DNA of 41,535 nucleotides, taken from contig DGJU01000006.1 in the NCBI GenBank assembly GCA_002387605.1, positions 5,864 through 47,398 of the forward strand. Direction: 5' to 3'. This DNA is from Alphaproteobacteria bacterium UBA4588. Lineage in GTDB: Bacteria > Pseudomonadota > Alphaproteobacteria > Puniceispirillales > Puniceispirillaceae. This document shows, one piece after another, positions 1-8,031 of the stretch. A program made the translations under genes and the position numbers. Position 1 is the first letter of the stretch. Each line of letters starts with the position of its first letter. The notes under the pieces are model-generated. The model had not been told where the DNA came from and ran no database searches. It saw nothing but the letters and a program-made list of their open reading frames with translations.

Positions 1-559
1 ATTGCATTGTCGGACCCAGAATTGGCTCCTCTTCTGCAACCTGCGCGCCGGTTAGGATGGTTGGCACAAGCCCCACCTCTCGGCGTAATGCCCAGCTATA
101 AGCGTCTTGTTCAAAACCTGCTTGTGAGCGGTAGACATAGCTGATTTTGCTATCCACTACCCACTGCGCGACAGGCGTGCCGCTGCTCAAGGCTTTATGC
201 TGGTCTACAGCATCAGACAAAAGAGGCATCAGGTGCGAGACTGTCTGGCGCGCCTTGGCATCGGTTGCTTGTGATAGAAACTTTGCTAACCACGGAACAA
301 GACGCGGCATATAACCCCATTTCAGAGAAAAGGTGCTTTTGGGATTAAATAGAAGAGAGGGTAGATTGCCCCAGAGAGCGGGTGTTGTCATGGGCACGAC
401 CGCCCATTGTGCAATTAAGCCAGCATTACCGTAAGACGCGCCCATACCCGGCTCGCCCCTATCCATCAGAATGACCTGATAGCCATATCGTTGCAACCAG
501 ATAGCGGTTGATACGCCGCAGATGCCAGCACCGATAACAATAATTTTTGGCTGTGCCAT
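1..559 (-). CDS. DadA-like FAD-dependent oxidoreductase (partial, C-terminus outside window)
   Basis: The first 186 codons are visible, and the reading frame runs off the left edge of the window. The N-terminus has the dinucleotide-binding motif GAGICG at residues 10-15, followed by an acidic residue at the end of the second strand (MDRGEPG). The segment GASYGNAGLI is typical of D-amino acid dehydrogenase/glycine oxidase (DAO) proteins. Such enzymes oxidise an amine or amino acid and pass electrons to a quinone or oxygen. It is the last visible gene of the minus-strand operon that contains the TTT transporter and the acyl-CoA ligase, about 70 bp after the exporter gene. A TATAAT-like box and an inverted repeat in that gap mean it could also have its own promoter. 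The start ATG follows a GGGAG ribosome-binding site. The substrate is unknown. An amine-to-aldehyde step feeding the neighbouring enzymes is only a guess. Confidence 0.85.
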   Translation of the reverse strand, partial: MAQPKIIVIGAGICGVSTAIWLQRYGYQVILMDRGEPGMGASYGNAGLIAQWAVVPMTTPALWGNLPSLLFNPKSTFSLKWGYMPRLVPWLAKFLSQATDAKARQTVSHLMPLLSDAVDQHKALSSGTPVAQWVVDSKISYVYRSQAGFEQDAYSWALRREVGLVPTILTGAQVAEEEPILGPTMQ

Positions 560-580
560 AAGGCGGCGCTCCCATGGATT

Positions 581-595
581 ATGCTAACCTAGCAT
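581..595. promoter_or_regulatory. Inverted repeat before the DadA-like gene, with TATAAT box upstream
   Basis: ATGCTA-ACC-TAGCAT is a perfect 6-bp inverted repeat with a 3-bp spacer. It lies 22 bp upstream of the start codon of the minus-strand oxidoreductase. On the minus strand a TATAAT hexamer occurs at 613-608, just upstream of the repeat, but no good -35 box is visible. It could be an operator or a small hairpin in the leader. Confidence 0.25.
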
Positions 596-629
596 TTTCC
601 TTGCTATATTATAACAAACATATCTGGCC

Positions 630-1400
630 CTATAATAGACCGGTTGCGATAAGCCGTCCGCCCATTAGTAAGAAAGCCGTCAGCACAAAAGTACGGAATA
701 ACTCATGCGATACATAACGCCGTAGGATCTCTCCTACCCGAAAGCCACACATCACCACAAAAAGCCCAACAAGTGACTGCAAAAGTGTTTCGCTGGTGAC
801 AACACCAGAAATGATGAGCCCGATAGTAAGGGGGATGCAGCCGGCAAGAAACAGAAACCCTGTTGCGCCAATAAATTCCTCTTTGGGTGTATTTCGAGCC
901 AGAAGGTACATCGCAACAGGCGGCGACCAAATAGAACTTAGCCCGCCCAAGATGCCTGAAAATAGGCCAACACCTACCTGCCATCCAAGCGCATCAGAAA
1001 TCGGAAGCGGGATGCGGAACAACAAATTGACGGAGAAGGCCACCATGGCACAGCCAATGGCAACCGTTAGCATGGCGGTAGGAAAAGACGTGATGAATAA
1101 TGACGTAACAAAGATGCTAGTCATAATGGCCGCGGCAAACCATTTATATTTTATCGCTATTTGCCGCCTATTTTCAGACCGGTTGAACTGGACGAAGTTT
1201 GTGAAAACAATCGGCAAAATCATCAGTGATATAGCAGTTGTTGGCTCCATGATAAGGGTCAGAAACGCCATCGCAGCAGCAGGAAGACCAATACCCAGAA
1301 ACCCCTTAATGAGAGCCGCTATGAAAAAAATACCCGCAACAAGAACCATTTCTGCCGGCTCAATGCCTGCCGGCAGAAAGGTTTCATAAAACACATCCAT
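630..1400 (-). CDS. TauE/SafE family sulfite/organosulfonate exporter
   Basis: This 256-residue, highly hydrophobic protein has about eight predicted membrane segments. It shows the N-terminal pattern of TauE/SafE permeases (A-L-I-K-G-F-L-G-I-G-L-P) and the repeated second-half segment GLFSGILGGLSSIWSPPVAMYLL. Family members export sulfite or sulfoacetate, or move other small anions across the inner membrane. The gene begins 2 nt after the acyl-CoA ligase stop, with an AGGAAA ribosome-binding site, so it is clearly in the same operon. In sulfonate degradation an exporter of this family removes the sulfite released from the carbon skeleton, which fits the adjacent SauS/SauT-like genes. Family assignment is secure. 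The transported ion is inferred from context. Confidence 0.85.
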   Translation of the reverse strand: MDVFYETFLPAGIEPAEMVLVAGIFFIAALIKGFLGIGLPAAAMAFLTLIMEPTTAISLMILPIVFTNFVQFNRSENRRQIAIKYKWFAAAIMTSIFVTSLFITSFPTAMLTVAIGCAMVAFSVNLLFRIPLPISDALGWQVGVGLFSGILGGLSSIWSPPVAMYLLARNTPKEEFIGATGFLFLAGCIPLTIGLIISGVVTSETLLQSLVGLFVVMCGFRVGEILRRYVSHELFRTFVLTAFLLMGGRLIATGLL

Positions 1401-1402
1401 TA

Positions 1403-2926
1403 TTACGTTTCCTGATACACCAGACCAAACAGCTTTAATCGTTGAACTTTACCAGATGGCCCTTTTGGCAGGTCATCAAGAATATGAATATTATCGGGAC
1501 ATTTGAACTTACCAAGCCGGTCCCGGCAATGATCAAGAAGAGCTGAAACATCAGCCGCCTTTCCGGGCTTAAAGCGAATACATGCCTCAACCCTTTGGCC
1601 ATAATTCTCGCACGGCACAGCAAAGGCTGCTGCTTCTAGAATAACATCATGCTCTAGCAGCACTTCATCAATTTCACGCGGTGCAATATTCTCCCCGCCC
1701 TTGATGATAAGCTCTTTTATCCGGCCGGTAACAAACACATATCCATCATCATCCATATGGCCAATATCGCCTGTCCGCAGCCAGCCATCGCTCGTAATCG
1801 TCTTTGCGGTTTCATCGGGCTGATGCAGATATTCCTGCATAACATTTTCGCCGCGCACCAGTATCTCGCCAGACATGCCTGCGGCAAGGGCGTGTAAATT
1901 TTCATCTGCAATAATGATTTCATTTCCCACAGCAATGCCGGGTGAGCCTATTTTGCGTTCTTGTGGCGGCATGGGGTTTGATAGGATTTGTGCACCTGTT
2001 TCGGTTAGCCCCATTGTTTCAATAATCGGAATCCCAAACCGGGCTTCAAACCGGCGGTGAATTTCAGGCGATAAAGGCGCCGAGGCGGAACGCGAAAAGC
2101 GCAGCCGTGCCCGGTCAAGCACTGGCTCGGTTTCGTCATTTAATAGATAGGCAAACAAAGTCGGTACCGCACTAAACCAGCTCACCTTATGGTCATAAAC
2201 CTGTTGCCAGAAAGTCGAGACTGAAAATTTATAGGGGATAATAAGCTGGCTGGTAGATACCAGAGTGCCCATGACGGTCACGCATAATCCGTTAATATGA
2301 TAGATAGGCAATACGCAAAGGCCGGTATCTTTTGACGTGATATGATGGGCCTCAACAGGGTTTCTGCCAGCCGCCAGTAAATTTCCATGGCTTAGAACAA
2401 CGCCTTTTGGATTACCTGTGGTGCCGGAGGTATACATCAAGATGCCGGGCGTTTGTTTCTGCGGCGAGGGGGTGTGTTCTGCAGCCGTACCGCTATATCC
2501 CTCTGGCCAGACAGGCTGTCCTTCTGGCGGCAGACTGATGATAAGAGGTGAAAGCTCAGTCGTCCTCAGAACATCTTTGATGAGGTCATGATTATCGGGC
2601 GCACAGAAAATAACATCAGCTTTGCAATGGTTCAGCACATAGGACATTACCTTTGCCCCTGCGACCAGATTAAGCGGGGTTGCAAGGTAGCCGCCATAGG
2701 TGATGCCGGCAATGGCAAGGCAAGCGCCTATGCTATTATGAGAGGCAATCGCAATGGATGCACCTTCTTCTGTTCCCAAGGCTTTTAGATGTGCTGCAAT
2801 GGTTTGGGCCTGAGAAAGGGCCTCTTTCCAGCTAATCTGCTGGCCGGTTTCAGGGCTGGTGAGCCAAATAGCATCAGGTGATGCTGCTGCATTCTGTTCA
2901 AGCTGGTCACGAAGAGAACCGCTCAT
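1403..2926 (-). CDS. AMP-forming acyl-CoA ligase (sulfoacetate-CoA ligase SauT-like)
   Basis: This 507-residue member of the adenylate-forming (ANL) superfamily is intact. The P-loop YTSGTTGNPKG lies at residues 165-175, ETMGLTETG at about 303-311, RTGD at 384-387, the hinge region GRIKELIIKGGENI at about 401-414, and the catalytic lysine K493 in PSGKVQR. It converts a carboxylic acid, ATP and CoA to an acyl-CoA, AMP and pyrophosphate. The start overlaps the stop of the preceding acylating aldehyde dehydrogenase by 4 nt (ATGA), which implies translational coupling. That coupling suggests the two enzymes act in sequence: acid to acyl-CoA, then to aldehyde. With the TauE/SafE gene downstream, the best parallel is SauT of sulfoacetate degradation. 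Specificity cannot be read from sequence, and another short acid remains possible. Confidence 0.82.
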   Translation of the reverse strand: MSGSLRDQLEQNAAASPDAIWLTSPETGQQISWKEALSQAQTIAAHLKALGTEEGASIAIASHNSIGACLAIAGITYGGYLATPLNLVAGAKVMSYVLNHCKADVIFCAPDNHDLIKDVLRTTELSPLIISLPPEGQPVWPEGYSGTAAEHTPSPQKQTPGILMYTSGTTGNPKGVVLSHGNLLAAGRNPVEAHHITSKDTGLCVLPIYHINGLCVTVMGTLVSTSQLIIPYKFSVSTFWQQVYDHKVSWFSAVPTLFAYLLNDETEPVLDRARLRFSRSASAPLSPEIHRRFEARFGIPIIETMGLTETGAQILSNPMPPQERKIGSPGIAVGNEIIIADENLHALAAGMSGEILVRGENVMQEYLHQPDETAKTITSDGWLRTGDIGHMDDDGYVFVTGRIKELIIKGGENIAPREIDEVLLEHDVILEAAAFAVPCENYGQRVEACIRFKPGKAADVSALLDHCRDRLGKFKCPDNIHILDDLPKGPSGKVQRLKLFGLVYQET

Positions 2927-4341
2927 TTGCCAAACTCAGCCCAGTAATCAGAAAAAATCTCGTCCAGTTCAGGTTTCCGCTCTGGGATTACGCGCACAAT
3001 CTTCACGTGGTTCACAAAATGCGTCCAGTTCAGGTTTTCATCGATTGAATTACCACCCCAGCTCCCACATCCCATCGAGAGAGAAAACGGCATGCCATTA
3101 TTAAAAAACCCGCCATTGGCAAAGCAATGAGCCTGATTAACAATCACACGGCAGGTCCGTGCCTCCATCGCAAGCGCATGGGCACGGCTATCATCAGTGG
3201 AATGAAGGCCAAGAGAATGGCCAGCTCCCTGAATAGTCTGTATCGCCACTGCCTTTGCCTTGGCGTCTTCAAAATCAGAGGCTCTATAGAGTGCAAGAAA
3301 GCGCGCCATCTTCTCCCCCGTCATCGGGATATCAGCGCTAATATGCTCCTGCGGCGCAACAAGGAAGCTTGTCCCATCTGGCGCGGTGGCTGTTAAGCCC
3401 ATTGCCTCCAGAACAGTCTCAATATCCTGCGCCAGCAATGTTGTTGTCATTTTTCCATCATGCCAATGAATGGATTGGAGCTTATCTGCTCCGGCTTTAT
3501 CAAGCAGGTATCCACCATGCCGTCCGAGCGCCGCAACAACCTCATCATAAACGCTATCAACAGCAATCACGGCATTTTCCGAGCTACATGATGTGGCATT
3601 ATCAAAGATTTTTGAGGCGGCAATCTTGGCCGCAGCATCATCAATATCGGCTGTTTCATCAATAATCGTAACAACATTACCAGCACCCACACCAAGCGCA
3701 GGTGTGCCAGATGAATATCCAGCGCGCACATTGCTCTGAGAGCCGGTCACAACAACAAGATCGGCAGACTGCATCAGCCGTTGGGTTTTAGGCTTGGATG
3801 GCGGGGCAGGTGACATCTGCACCAGATTGTCTGGTAGCCCCAATGCGGCAAGGGCTTTGTGAATATGACGAAGCAGGGCAAGAGCTGGTTTTACCCCTTT
3901 TGGACTAGGTGCGATGATAATCGCATTCCCTGTTTTCAATGCGTTGATGATATTATTAGTCGGTGTTGCAAGCGGGTTTGTTGAGGGTACAATCGCTGCA
4001 ATAACGCCTTTCGGCCGGAGATAGGTTGAAAGACCTGTTTTCGGATCATCGCCAACATGCCCAAAGCTGGTGACATGTTTAAGATCACGCATCAGCCCTA
4101 ATGTCTTATTATGATTTTTGCGAACCTTGTCTTCAACACGGCCAAGACCCGTTTCAGCAACTGCCATTTCTGCCAGTGTCTGGTTTCGTTCCGGCTCCAT
4201 CAAGGCCCAGGCGACAGCCTGACAGGCTTTATCAAACAGGGCCTGACTACCCATTTCCTCATAGCGCGCTTGAGCAATGCGCGCTAAAGCAACGGTTTTG
4301 TCAATTTCAGCAATGCCGCTATCATCAGTCATATGGTTCAC
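2923..4341 (-). CDS. CoA-acylating aldehyde dehydrogenase (sulfoacetaldehyde dehydrogenase SauS-like)
   Basis: This 472-residue protein belongs to the acylating branch of the aldehyde dehydrogenase superfamily (the AdhE N-terminal domain, EutE and SauS type). The catalytic cysteine is C252 in FDNATSCSSEN, the counterpart of FDNG..CASEQ in AdhE/EutE. VPSTNPLATPTNN at about 118-130 is the characteristic acylating-group nucleotide-site motif. The reaction interconverts acyl-CoA + NAD(P)H and aldehyde + CoA. It sits between tctA and the acyl-CoA ligase, and its stop overlaps the ligase start. In Cupriavidus necator, SauT activates sulfoacetate and SauS reduces sulfoacetyl-CoA to sulfoacetaldehyde. 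The same pair with a sulfite-type exporter makes this the favoured role. An acetaldehyde or other short-aldehyde role is the alternative. Confidence 0.82.
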   Translation of the reverse strand: MNHMTDDSGIAEIDKTVALARIAQARYEEMGSQALFDKACQAVAWALMEPERNQTLAEMAVAETGLGRVEDKVRKNHNKTLGLMRDLKHVTSFGHVGDDPKTGLSTYLRPKGVIAAIVPSTNPLATPTNNIINALKTGNAIIIAPSPKGVKPALALLRHIHKALAALGLPDNLVQMSPAPPSKPKTQRLMQSADLVVVTGSQSNVRAGYSSGTPALGVGAGNVVTIIDETADIDDAAAKIAASKIFDNATSCSSENAVIAVDSVYDEVVAALGRHGGYLLDKAGADKLQSIHWHDGKMTTTLLAQDIETVLEAMGLTATAPDGTSFLVAPQEHISADIPMTGEKMARFLALYRASDFEDAKAKAVAIQTIQGAGHSLGLHSTDDSRAHALAMEARTCRVIVNQAHCFANGGFFNNGMPFSLSMGCGSWGGNSIDENLNWTHFVNHVKIVRVIPERKPELDEIFSDYWAEFGK

Positions 4342-4358
4342 TTCTTTAGTTAGATGGC

Positions 4359-5843
4359 TTAGGCAGGGTTTGCCTTAAACGCTTTGTGTAACCCGCTTGC
4401 AAGCGTCAATGTGCCAGCAATAATCAGGATAAGACAAACGGGGCGTGATAAGTAATCAAACAGGTCATAATGAACCATCTGCATGCCTTGTGCGAAATTC
4501 TGTTCGCCAATTTTTCCCAGAATAATGCCAAGCACAATCCCGGGGATGGAATAGCCTGAACGTCGCAGCAGGAATCCAATAATGCCGGCACCGAACATCA
4601 CCATGACATCCAGAACCAGACCCCGGCCAATATAGGAGCCGATACTTGCCAGAAGCAGGATCAGAGGCGCAAGGAACTGGAACGGAATTTTCAATAAATA
4701 CAGAATTGTTTTTGTTTCAAGGATGCCAATGAAGAGAATAGACAGATTGGCATAAAACATCGCAGCAAAAACAACCCAGATAAGGTCTGGCGAGTTATAG
4801 AAGACCAGCGGTCCTGGTTCTAGGTCATGCATCTGGAATACAGCAACCATCATGGCGGTAAGAGCGCCGCCCGGAAGCCCAAGGGCGAGCAGCGGGATCA
4901 TAGCAGCACCTGTTGCTGCATTATTGGCTGTCTCAGATGAAATAACGCCTTCGATATTTCCTTTTCCGAATGACTCTTTATTCTTTGACCAGCGCACAGC
5001 TTCGCCATAGCCCATAAAGGCAGCAAGTGTCGCGCCAATGCCGGGAAGGATGCCGCAGAAAAACCCAACAAACACTGAACGGATAACAGCAATTTTCTGC
5101 TGCCACAATTCAAAAAATGAGGGGAATTCCATATTCACTGGCGGCGCTTCATAGCGCCCTCTGGCAGTTTTTTCAGCCTGTACAAAGATTTCTGAAACGG
5201 CAAAAAATCCGAGAATAGCAGGAACAAAGGCAATGCCCGCGGCCAAATCGGAAAAGCCGAAATTAAAGCGGTCAATCCCGCCAACCGGATCCTGTCCAAT
5301 GGTGGCAATGATAAGGCCCAATGCAACAGACATCCACCCTTTCCAGATTGTTCGCCCGCCAACAGAAGACGCAACAGCCAAACCAAAAAACACCAGAGCA
5401 AATATTTCCGGTGGCCCAATATTGCGTATCGCCCATTTTGCGAGCGGCTCAGTTGCTGCCATCATCACCAAGGCTGATGCAACACCGCCAATAGCAGAAC
5501 AGAGCACTGCGGCGCCTACTGCCTTGCCGGCTAGTCCTTTGCGTGTCATGGGATAGCCATCAAAGGCTGTTGGCGCGTTTTCAGGCGCTCCTGGGATATT
5601 GAATAAAATGGCAGTAATTGCGCCGCCATAGGTGCCTGTACAATAAATAACCGCAAATAGCATCACGCCCTGTGCCGGTGTCAGGCTTGCCGTGAAGGGC
5701 AACAAAATGGCAGCGAGCGTTAGCATGCTTACGCCCGGAATCGCCCCAAATAACATGCCGCCTAATACCCCAAAAACAAAAATAGCAAGTGTATAGGGGT
5801 CACCGAAAAGAGCACTGCTCCCGAGAAGGAAATTTTCTATCAT
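4359..5843 (-). CDS. tctA: Tripartite tricarboxylate transporter, large permease TctA
   Basis: This 494-residue inner-membrane protein has the duplicated TctA fold. The first family motif, GAIPGVSMLTLAAILLPFT, is at about residues 33-51. The second, GILPGIGATLAAFMGYGEA, is at about 264-282 and is followed by SSETANNAATGAAMIPLLALGLPGG. TctA forms the transport pathway for an anion delivered by the periplasmic binding protein TctC, driven by an ion gradient. The gene is 7 nt after tctB and 17 nt before the acylating aldehyde dehydrogenase, all on one strand. The importer probably takes up the acid that the downstream ligase activates, for which sulfoacetate is the leading candidate. Confidence 0.93.
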   Translation of the reverse strand: MIENFLLGSSALFGDPYTLAIFVFGVLGGMLFGAIPGVSMLTLAAILLPFTASLTPAQGVMLFAVIYCTGTYGGAITAILFNIPGAPENAPTAFDGYPMTRKGLAGKAVGAAVLCSAIGGVASALVMMAATEPLAKWAIRNIGPPEIFALVFFGLAVASSVGGRTIWKGWMSVALGLIIATIGQDPVGGIDRFNFGFSDLAAGIAFVPAILGFFAVSEIFVQAEKTARGRYEAPPVNMEFPSFFELWQQKIAVIRSVFVGFFCGILPGIGATLAAFMGYGEAVRWSKNKESFGKGNIEGVISSETANNAATGAAMIPLLALGLPGGALTAMMVAVFQMHDLEPGPLVFYNSPDLIWVVFAAMFYANLSILFIGILETKTILYLLKIPFQFLAPLILLLASIGSYIGRGLVLDVMVMFGAGIIGFLLRRSGYSIPGIVLGIILGKIGEQNFAQGMQMVHYDLFDYLSRPVCLILIIAGTLTLASGLHKAFKANPA

Positions 5844-5850
5844 TGTCTTC

Positions 5851-6423
5851 CTACCATAAATCCAGCTGCTGGAATTGTGAGTTCATTCGGAGAATAAAGG
5901 CACTATAGTCATAAAATGGTGAGACATTACCTTGCGGTAATGGTGCATTCAAAACCATCATAAACAGGAACAGGAGAAGCGCGTAGATAAGCAGCGTTAT
6001 ACTGATTATCCAGCGCGGGCGTCGTTCTCCAAAAAGTAGAATGATAAACACGATGAAAAAAGGTGTCGCAAAGTAAAACCCGGCAGGCTTTAACGAGAGC
6101 GCATATAAAAAGGGTGTCCCAAGAACAGCAATAATCTTCAGGACAGCCCCTATGGATGTTGTCCCATCAGCCTCATCATCGTCATCAGAAATGCCGACAC
6201 GTCCTGACTGGGCGGCCGAGCCAAACCTGTATTGATGAAAGAGATTGCCAAGGGTCACAAATAACAAAATACCTAAAATAACTCGGGGCCAGCCTGTTGC
6301 CCCAAATTTATAAATCTCAATCGGTTGGTTAAAATCATAAGTGAAGGCGAAAAAGACCAGCACAATAGTGAGCCAGATAGTGCCTTCAATCAGATGAGAA
6401 TTCTTAAGGTTCCCCATTTTCAT
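5851..6423 (-). CDS. tctB: Tripartite tricarboxylate transporter, small permease TctB
   Basis: This 190-residue protein has about four membrane segments and a polar acidic insert (DDDDEADG at about residues 80-87) between the second and third. That is the usual size and topology of the small TctB membrane subunit, which supports TctA. TctB proteins are poorly conserved, so the call rests on topology plus the invariant tctC-tctB-tctA order. ATGs at codons 1 and 3 are both possible starts. An AAGAG stretch 10-14 nt upstream favours the first. The gap to tctC contains a strong hairpin, annotated separately. Confidence 0.88.
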   Translation of the reverse strand: MKMGNLKNSHLIEGTIWLTIVLVFFAFTYDFNQPIEIYKFGATGWPRVILGILLFVTLGNLFHQYRFGSAAQSGRVGISDDDDEADGTTSIGAVLKIIAVLGTPFLYALSLKPAGFYFATPFFIVFIILLFGERRPRWIISITLLIYALLLFLFMMVLNAPLPQGNVSPFYDYSAFILRMNSQFQQLDLW

Positions 6424-6469
6424 GAATAATGCTCTTAGCTAGATGGATGTGACTTTGGTTTTGGGATAA

Positions 6470-6502
6470 GAGGGCGGAACGCTTATTTAACGGTCCGCCC
6501 TC
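6470..6502 (-). promoter_or_regulatory. Intercistronic hairpin between tctC and tctB
   Basis: GAGGGCGGA at 6470-6478 pairs perfectly with TCCGCCCTC at 6494-6502 (9 bp). Two further pairs follow after an A-G mismatch, leaving a 9-nt A/T-rich loop. On the minus-strand transcript no U tract follows, so it is not a classical intrinsic terminator. It is more likely a 3' stabiliser or partial attenuator. Its position, 28 bp after the binding-protein stop, would allow more TctC than TctB/TctA. Confidence 0.6.
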
Positions 6503-6530
6503 CTTTATAAAATATGTGTATGTTCAGACG

Positions 6531-7553
6531 TTATTTTACGTCAAGACCCATGTTTTTATACACATCGCGATATTGCGGGATAGTCGTATTGATAAGCTCA
6601 ATGGCTCCGGCTGTATCACGATAGCTGTCAATTACAGTCATAAACTTCTTCTCGTTAAATGCCTGATAGCTATCTTCACAATAACCGCGTTGGAAGGCCC
6701 ATTTTAGCCATTCTACCCTGTCAGCTGGTGCGTCTTTATGCACATAGAAGCCACGGAACCTAAGCAGTGGTTCGAAATCCATACCCTTTTCTCTGTGGGT
6801 CGGAACATCTGCAAAGACACCTGGGCGTTCATTGAAGATGGTGAGAATAGGTTTGAAGTCACCTGAGTCTAAGAATTTCCGAACATCGCCCGGCTGTTCA
6901 TAAAGTGCATCAACCTGACCACCAAGAAGTGCGCCATAACGTGGGGCACCTTTATCAAAGGAAATTTGTTGGATTTCCATACCTGTTGCGTCTGTTAAAA
7001 AGCTCATGGTCACACGTTCCATTGAGCCTTCTTTAGACACGTTAGCAATTGTTGCTTTGCCTTTTTGAGCTTTCACCCAGGCAACAAACGAATCCCAGTC
7101 AGTAAAGCGTGTCTCTTCGGTTCTGATATAAATCTGAGAGAACGTTACTTGTGAGATTACAAGAGGGATAAGATCAGTCGCCGGATTTGGACGGCTCGAA
7201 TCAAGCGCATGGGCAGATGCTGCATCATCAATATGCTCCATCACTGAGTATCCATCGGCTGGTGCTGCCATATAGGCTGTCATGCCGACAGTGCCCGAAC
7301 CACCTGATTTATGGTCGCGGTTAATAGAAACGCCTGTAAGGGATGTGACGGCTTCAGCCATGGCTGAAGCAACCTGACCCGACCCTCCGGCTGGGCCGTA
7401 AGGTACAATCATAGTAAGCGCTCTGTCTGGAAAGCCACCGGGCTTTGCCATTTCTGCATCTTTTACTTTACACTCAAAGGCATTCGCACTTGATGCCCCA
7501 ATCACAAGAAGACCAGTAACAAGACTAGCCGCTATTTTTTTCTGAAGTTTCAT
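6531..7553 (-). CDS. tctC: Tripartite tricarboxylate transporter, periplasmic binding protein TctC
   Basis: This 340-residue secreted protein has a clear N-terminal signal peptide (MKLQKKIAASLVTGLLVIGA, then SSANA as a probable cleavage site). The mature part has the TctC/Bug signature near its N-terminus: FPDRALTMIVPYGPAGGSGQVA at about residues 42-63, the phosphate-like anion-binding loop of the family. It captures a carboxylated solute for TctAB. It is the first gene of the minus-strand operon, with a GGGGAG ribosome-binding site and a long divergent intergenic region upstream that should hold the operon promoter. Bug proteins vary widely in ligand. Sulfoacetate is proposed only because of the enzymes encoded downstream. 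Confidence 0.92.
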   Translation of the reverse strand: MKLQKKIAASLVTGLLVIGASSANAFECKVKDAEMAKPGGFPDRALTMIVPYGPAGGSGQVASAMAEAVTSLTGVSINRDHKSGGSGTVGMTAYMAAPADGYSVMEHIDDAASAHALDSSRPNPATDLIPLVISQVTFSQIYIRTEETRFTDWDSFVAWVKAQKGKATIANVSKEGSMERVTMSFLTDATGMEIQQISFDKGAPRYGALLGGQVDALYEQPGDVRKFLDSGDFKPILTIFNERPGVFADVPTHREKGMDFEPLLRFRGFYVHKDAPADRVEWLKWAFQRGYCEDSYQAFNEKKFMTVIDSYRDTAGAIELINTTIPQYRDVYKNMGLDVK

Positions 7554-8031
7554 AGTCGCTCCCCATTATTTTTTTATAAATTTATGAGTTGGTCTATCTA
7601 CCCTTCCACAAACTTTGGCAAAGAACCAAGATATTTTTCGATTTCAGCCCCTTTTTGCGAGCATTATGTAGGGCTAATATGATGTTTCCTTGAGGGTTGT
7701 TTCTTATCTTTCTATGCTATTATATTGAAATATTTTACTCTTTGGGCAGGGATGTATGGTGCGGTCTTAACTCTTTCCAAAAGAGCGAAATATCATGATG
7801 TGACGAAATATCTGGCTAGCAAATTATCCAAAAAAGGGAAAAACGGGGAACGATGCCGTGTTAAGATTCTGGCAAAAAAGAAGTACCCTGTCGCAAAGCC
7901 TTAAATTTTTTGAGGCTGACGCGTGCCGTTCTGTTAGGGGCTCATGGCAGATTAATGTCTTCCCACAAGCCGTCTGGCTCTCTATTAATACAGATCAATA
8001 AGGTGCCCACAGAAACCTAAAAGGGACTAAA
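7554..8031. promoter_or_regulatory. Divergent intergenic region between tctC and the GT-C membrane protein
   Basis: This 478-bp A/T-rich stretch is the only gap above 300 bases. It must contain promoters for the minus-strand tct operon and probably for the plus-strand glycosyltransferase genes. A short perfect palindrome CTTTG-G-CAAAG lies at 7613-7623, about 60 bp upstream of tctC, and is a possible operator. No convincing -35/-10 pair or riboswitch was recognised. A 50-codon lysine-rich frame at 7752-7904 is listed separately at low confidence. Confidence 0.45.
7752..7904 (+). CDS. Possible small lysine-rich protein (50 residues), doubtful
   Basis: This open frame starts with ATG directly after GGGCAGGG, which could act as a ribosome-binding site although the spacing is short. 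It encodes 50 residues of very basic composition (MYGAVLTLSKRAKYHD at the start, ending KKKYPVAKP). I recognise no family. Support is limited to the start context and its position in an otherwise unexplained 478-bp gap. A/T-rich noncoding DNA produces lysine-rich frames by chance, so it may not be a gene. Confidence 0.15.
   Translation: MYGAVLTLSKRAKYHDVTKYLASKLSKKGKNGERCRVKILAKKKYPVAKP

Noticed and set aside
796..1389. Plus-strand open frame of 197 codons opposite the TauE/SafE gene
   Set aside because: It is antisense to a well-supported membrane protein gene, has unlikely composition and no ribosome-binding site. The minus-strand frame explains the sequence.
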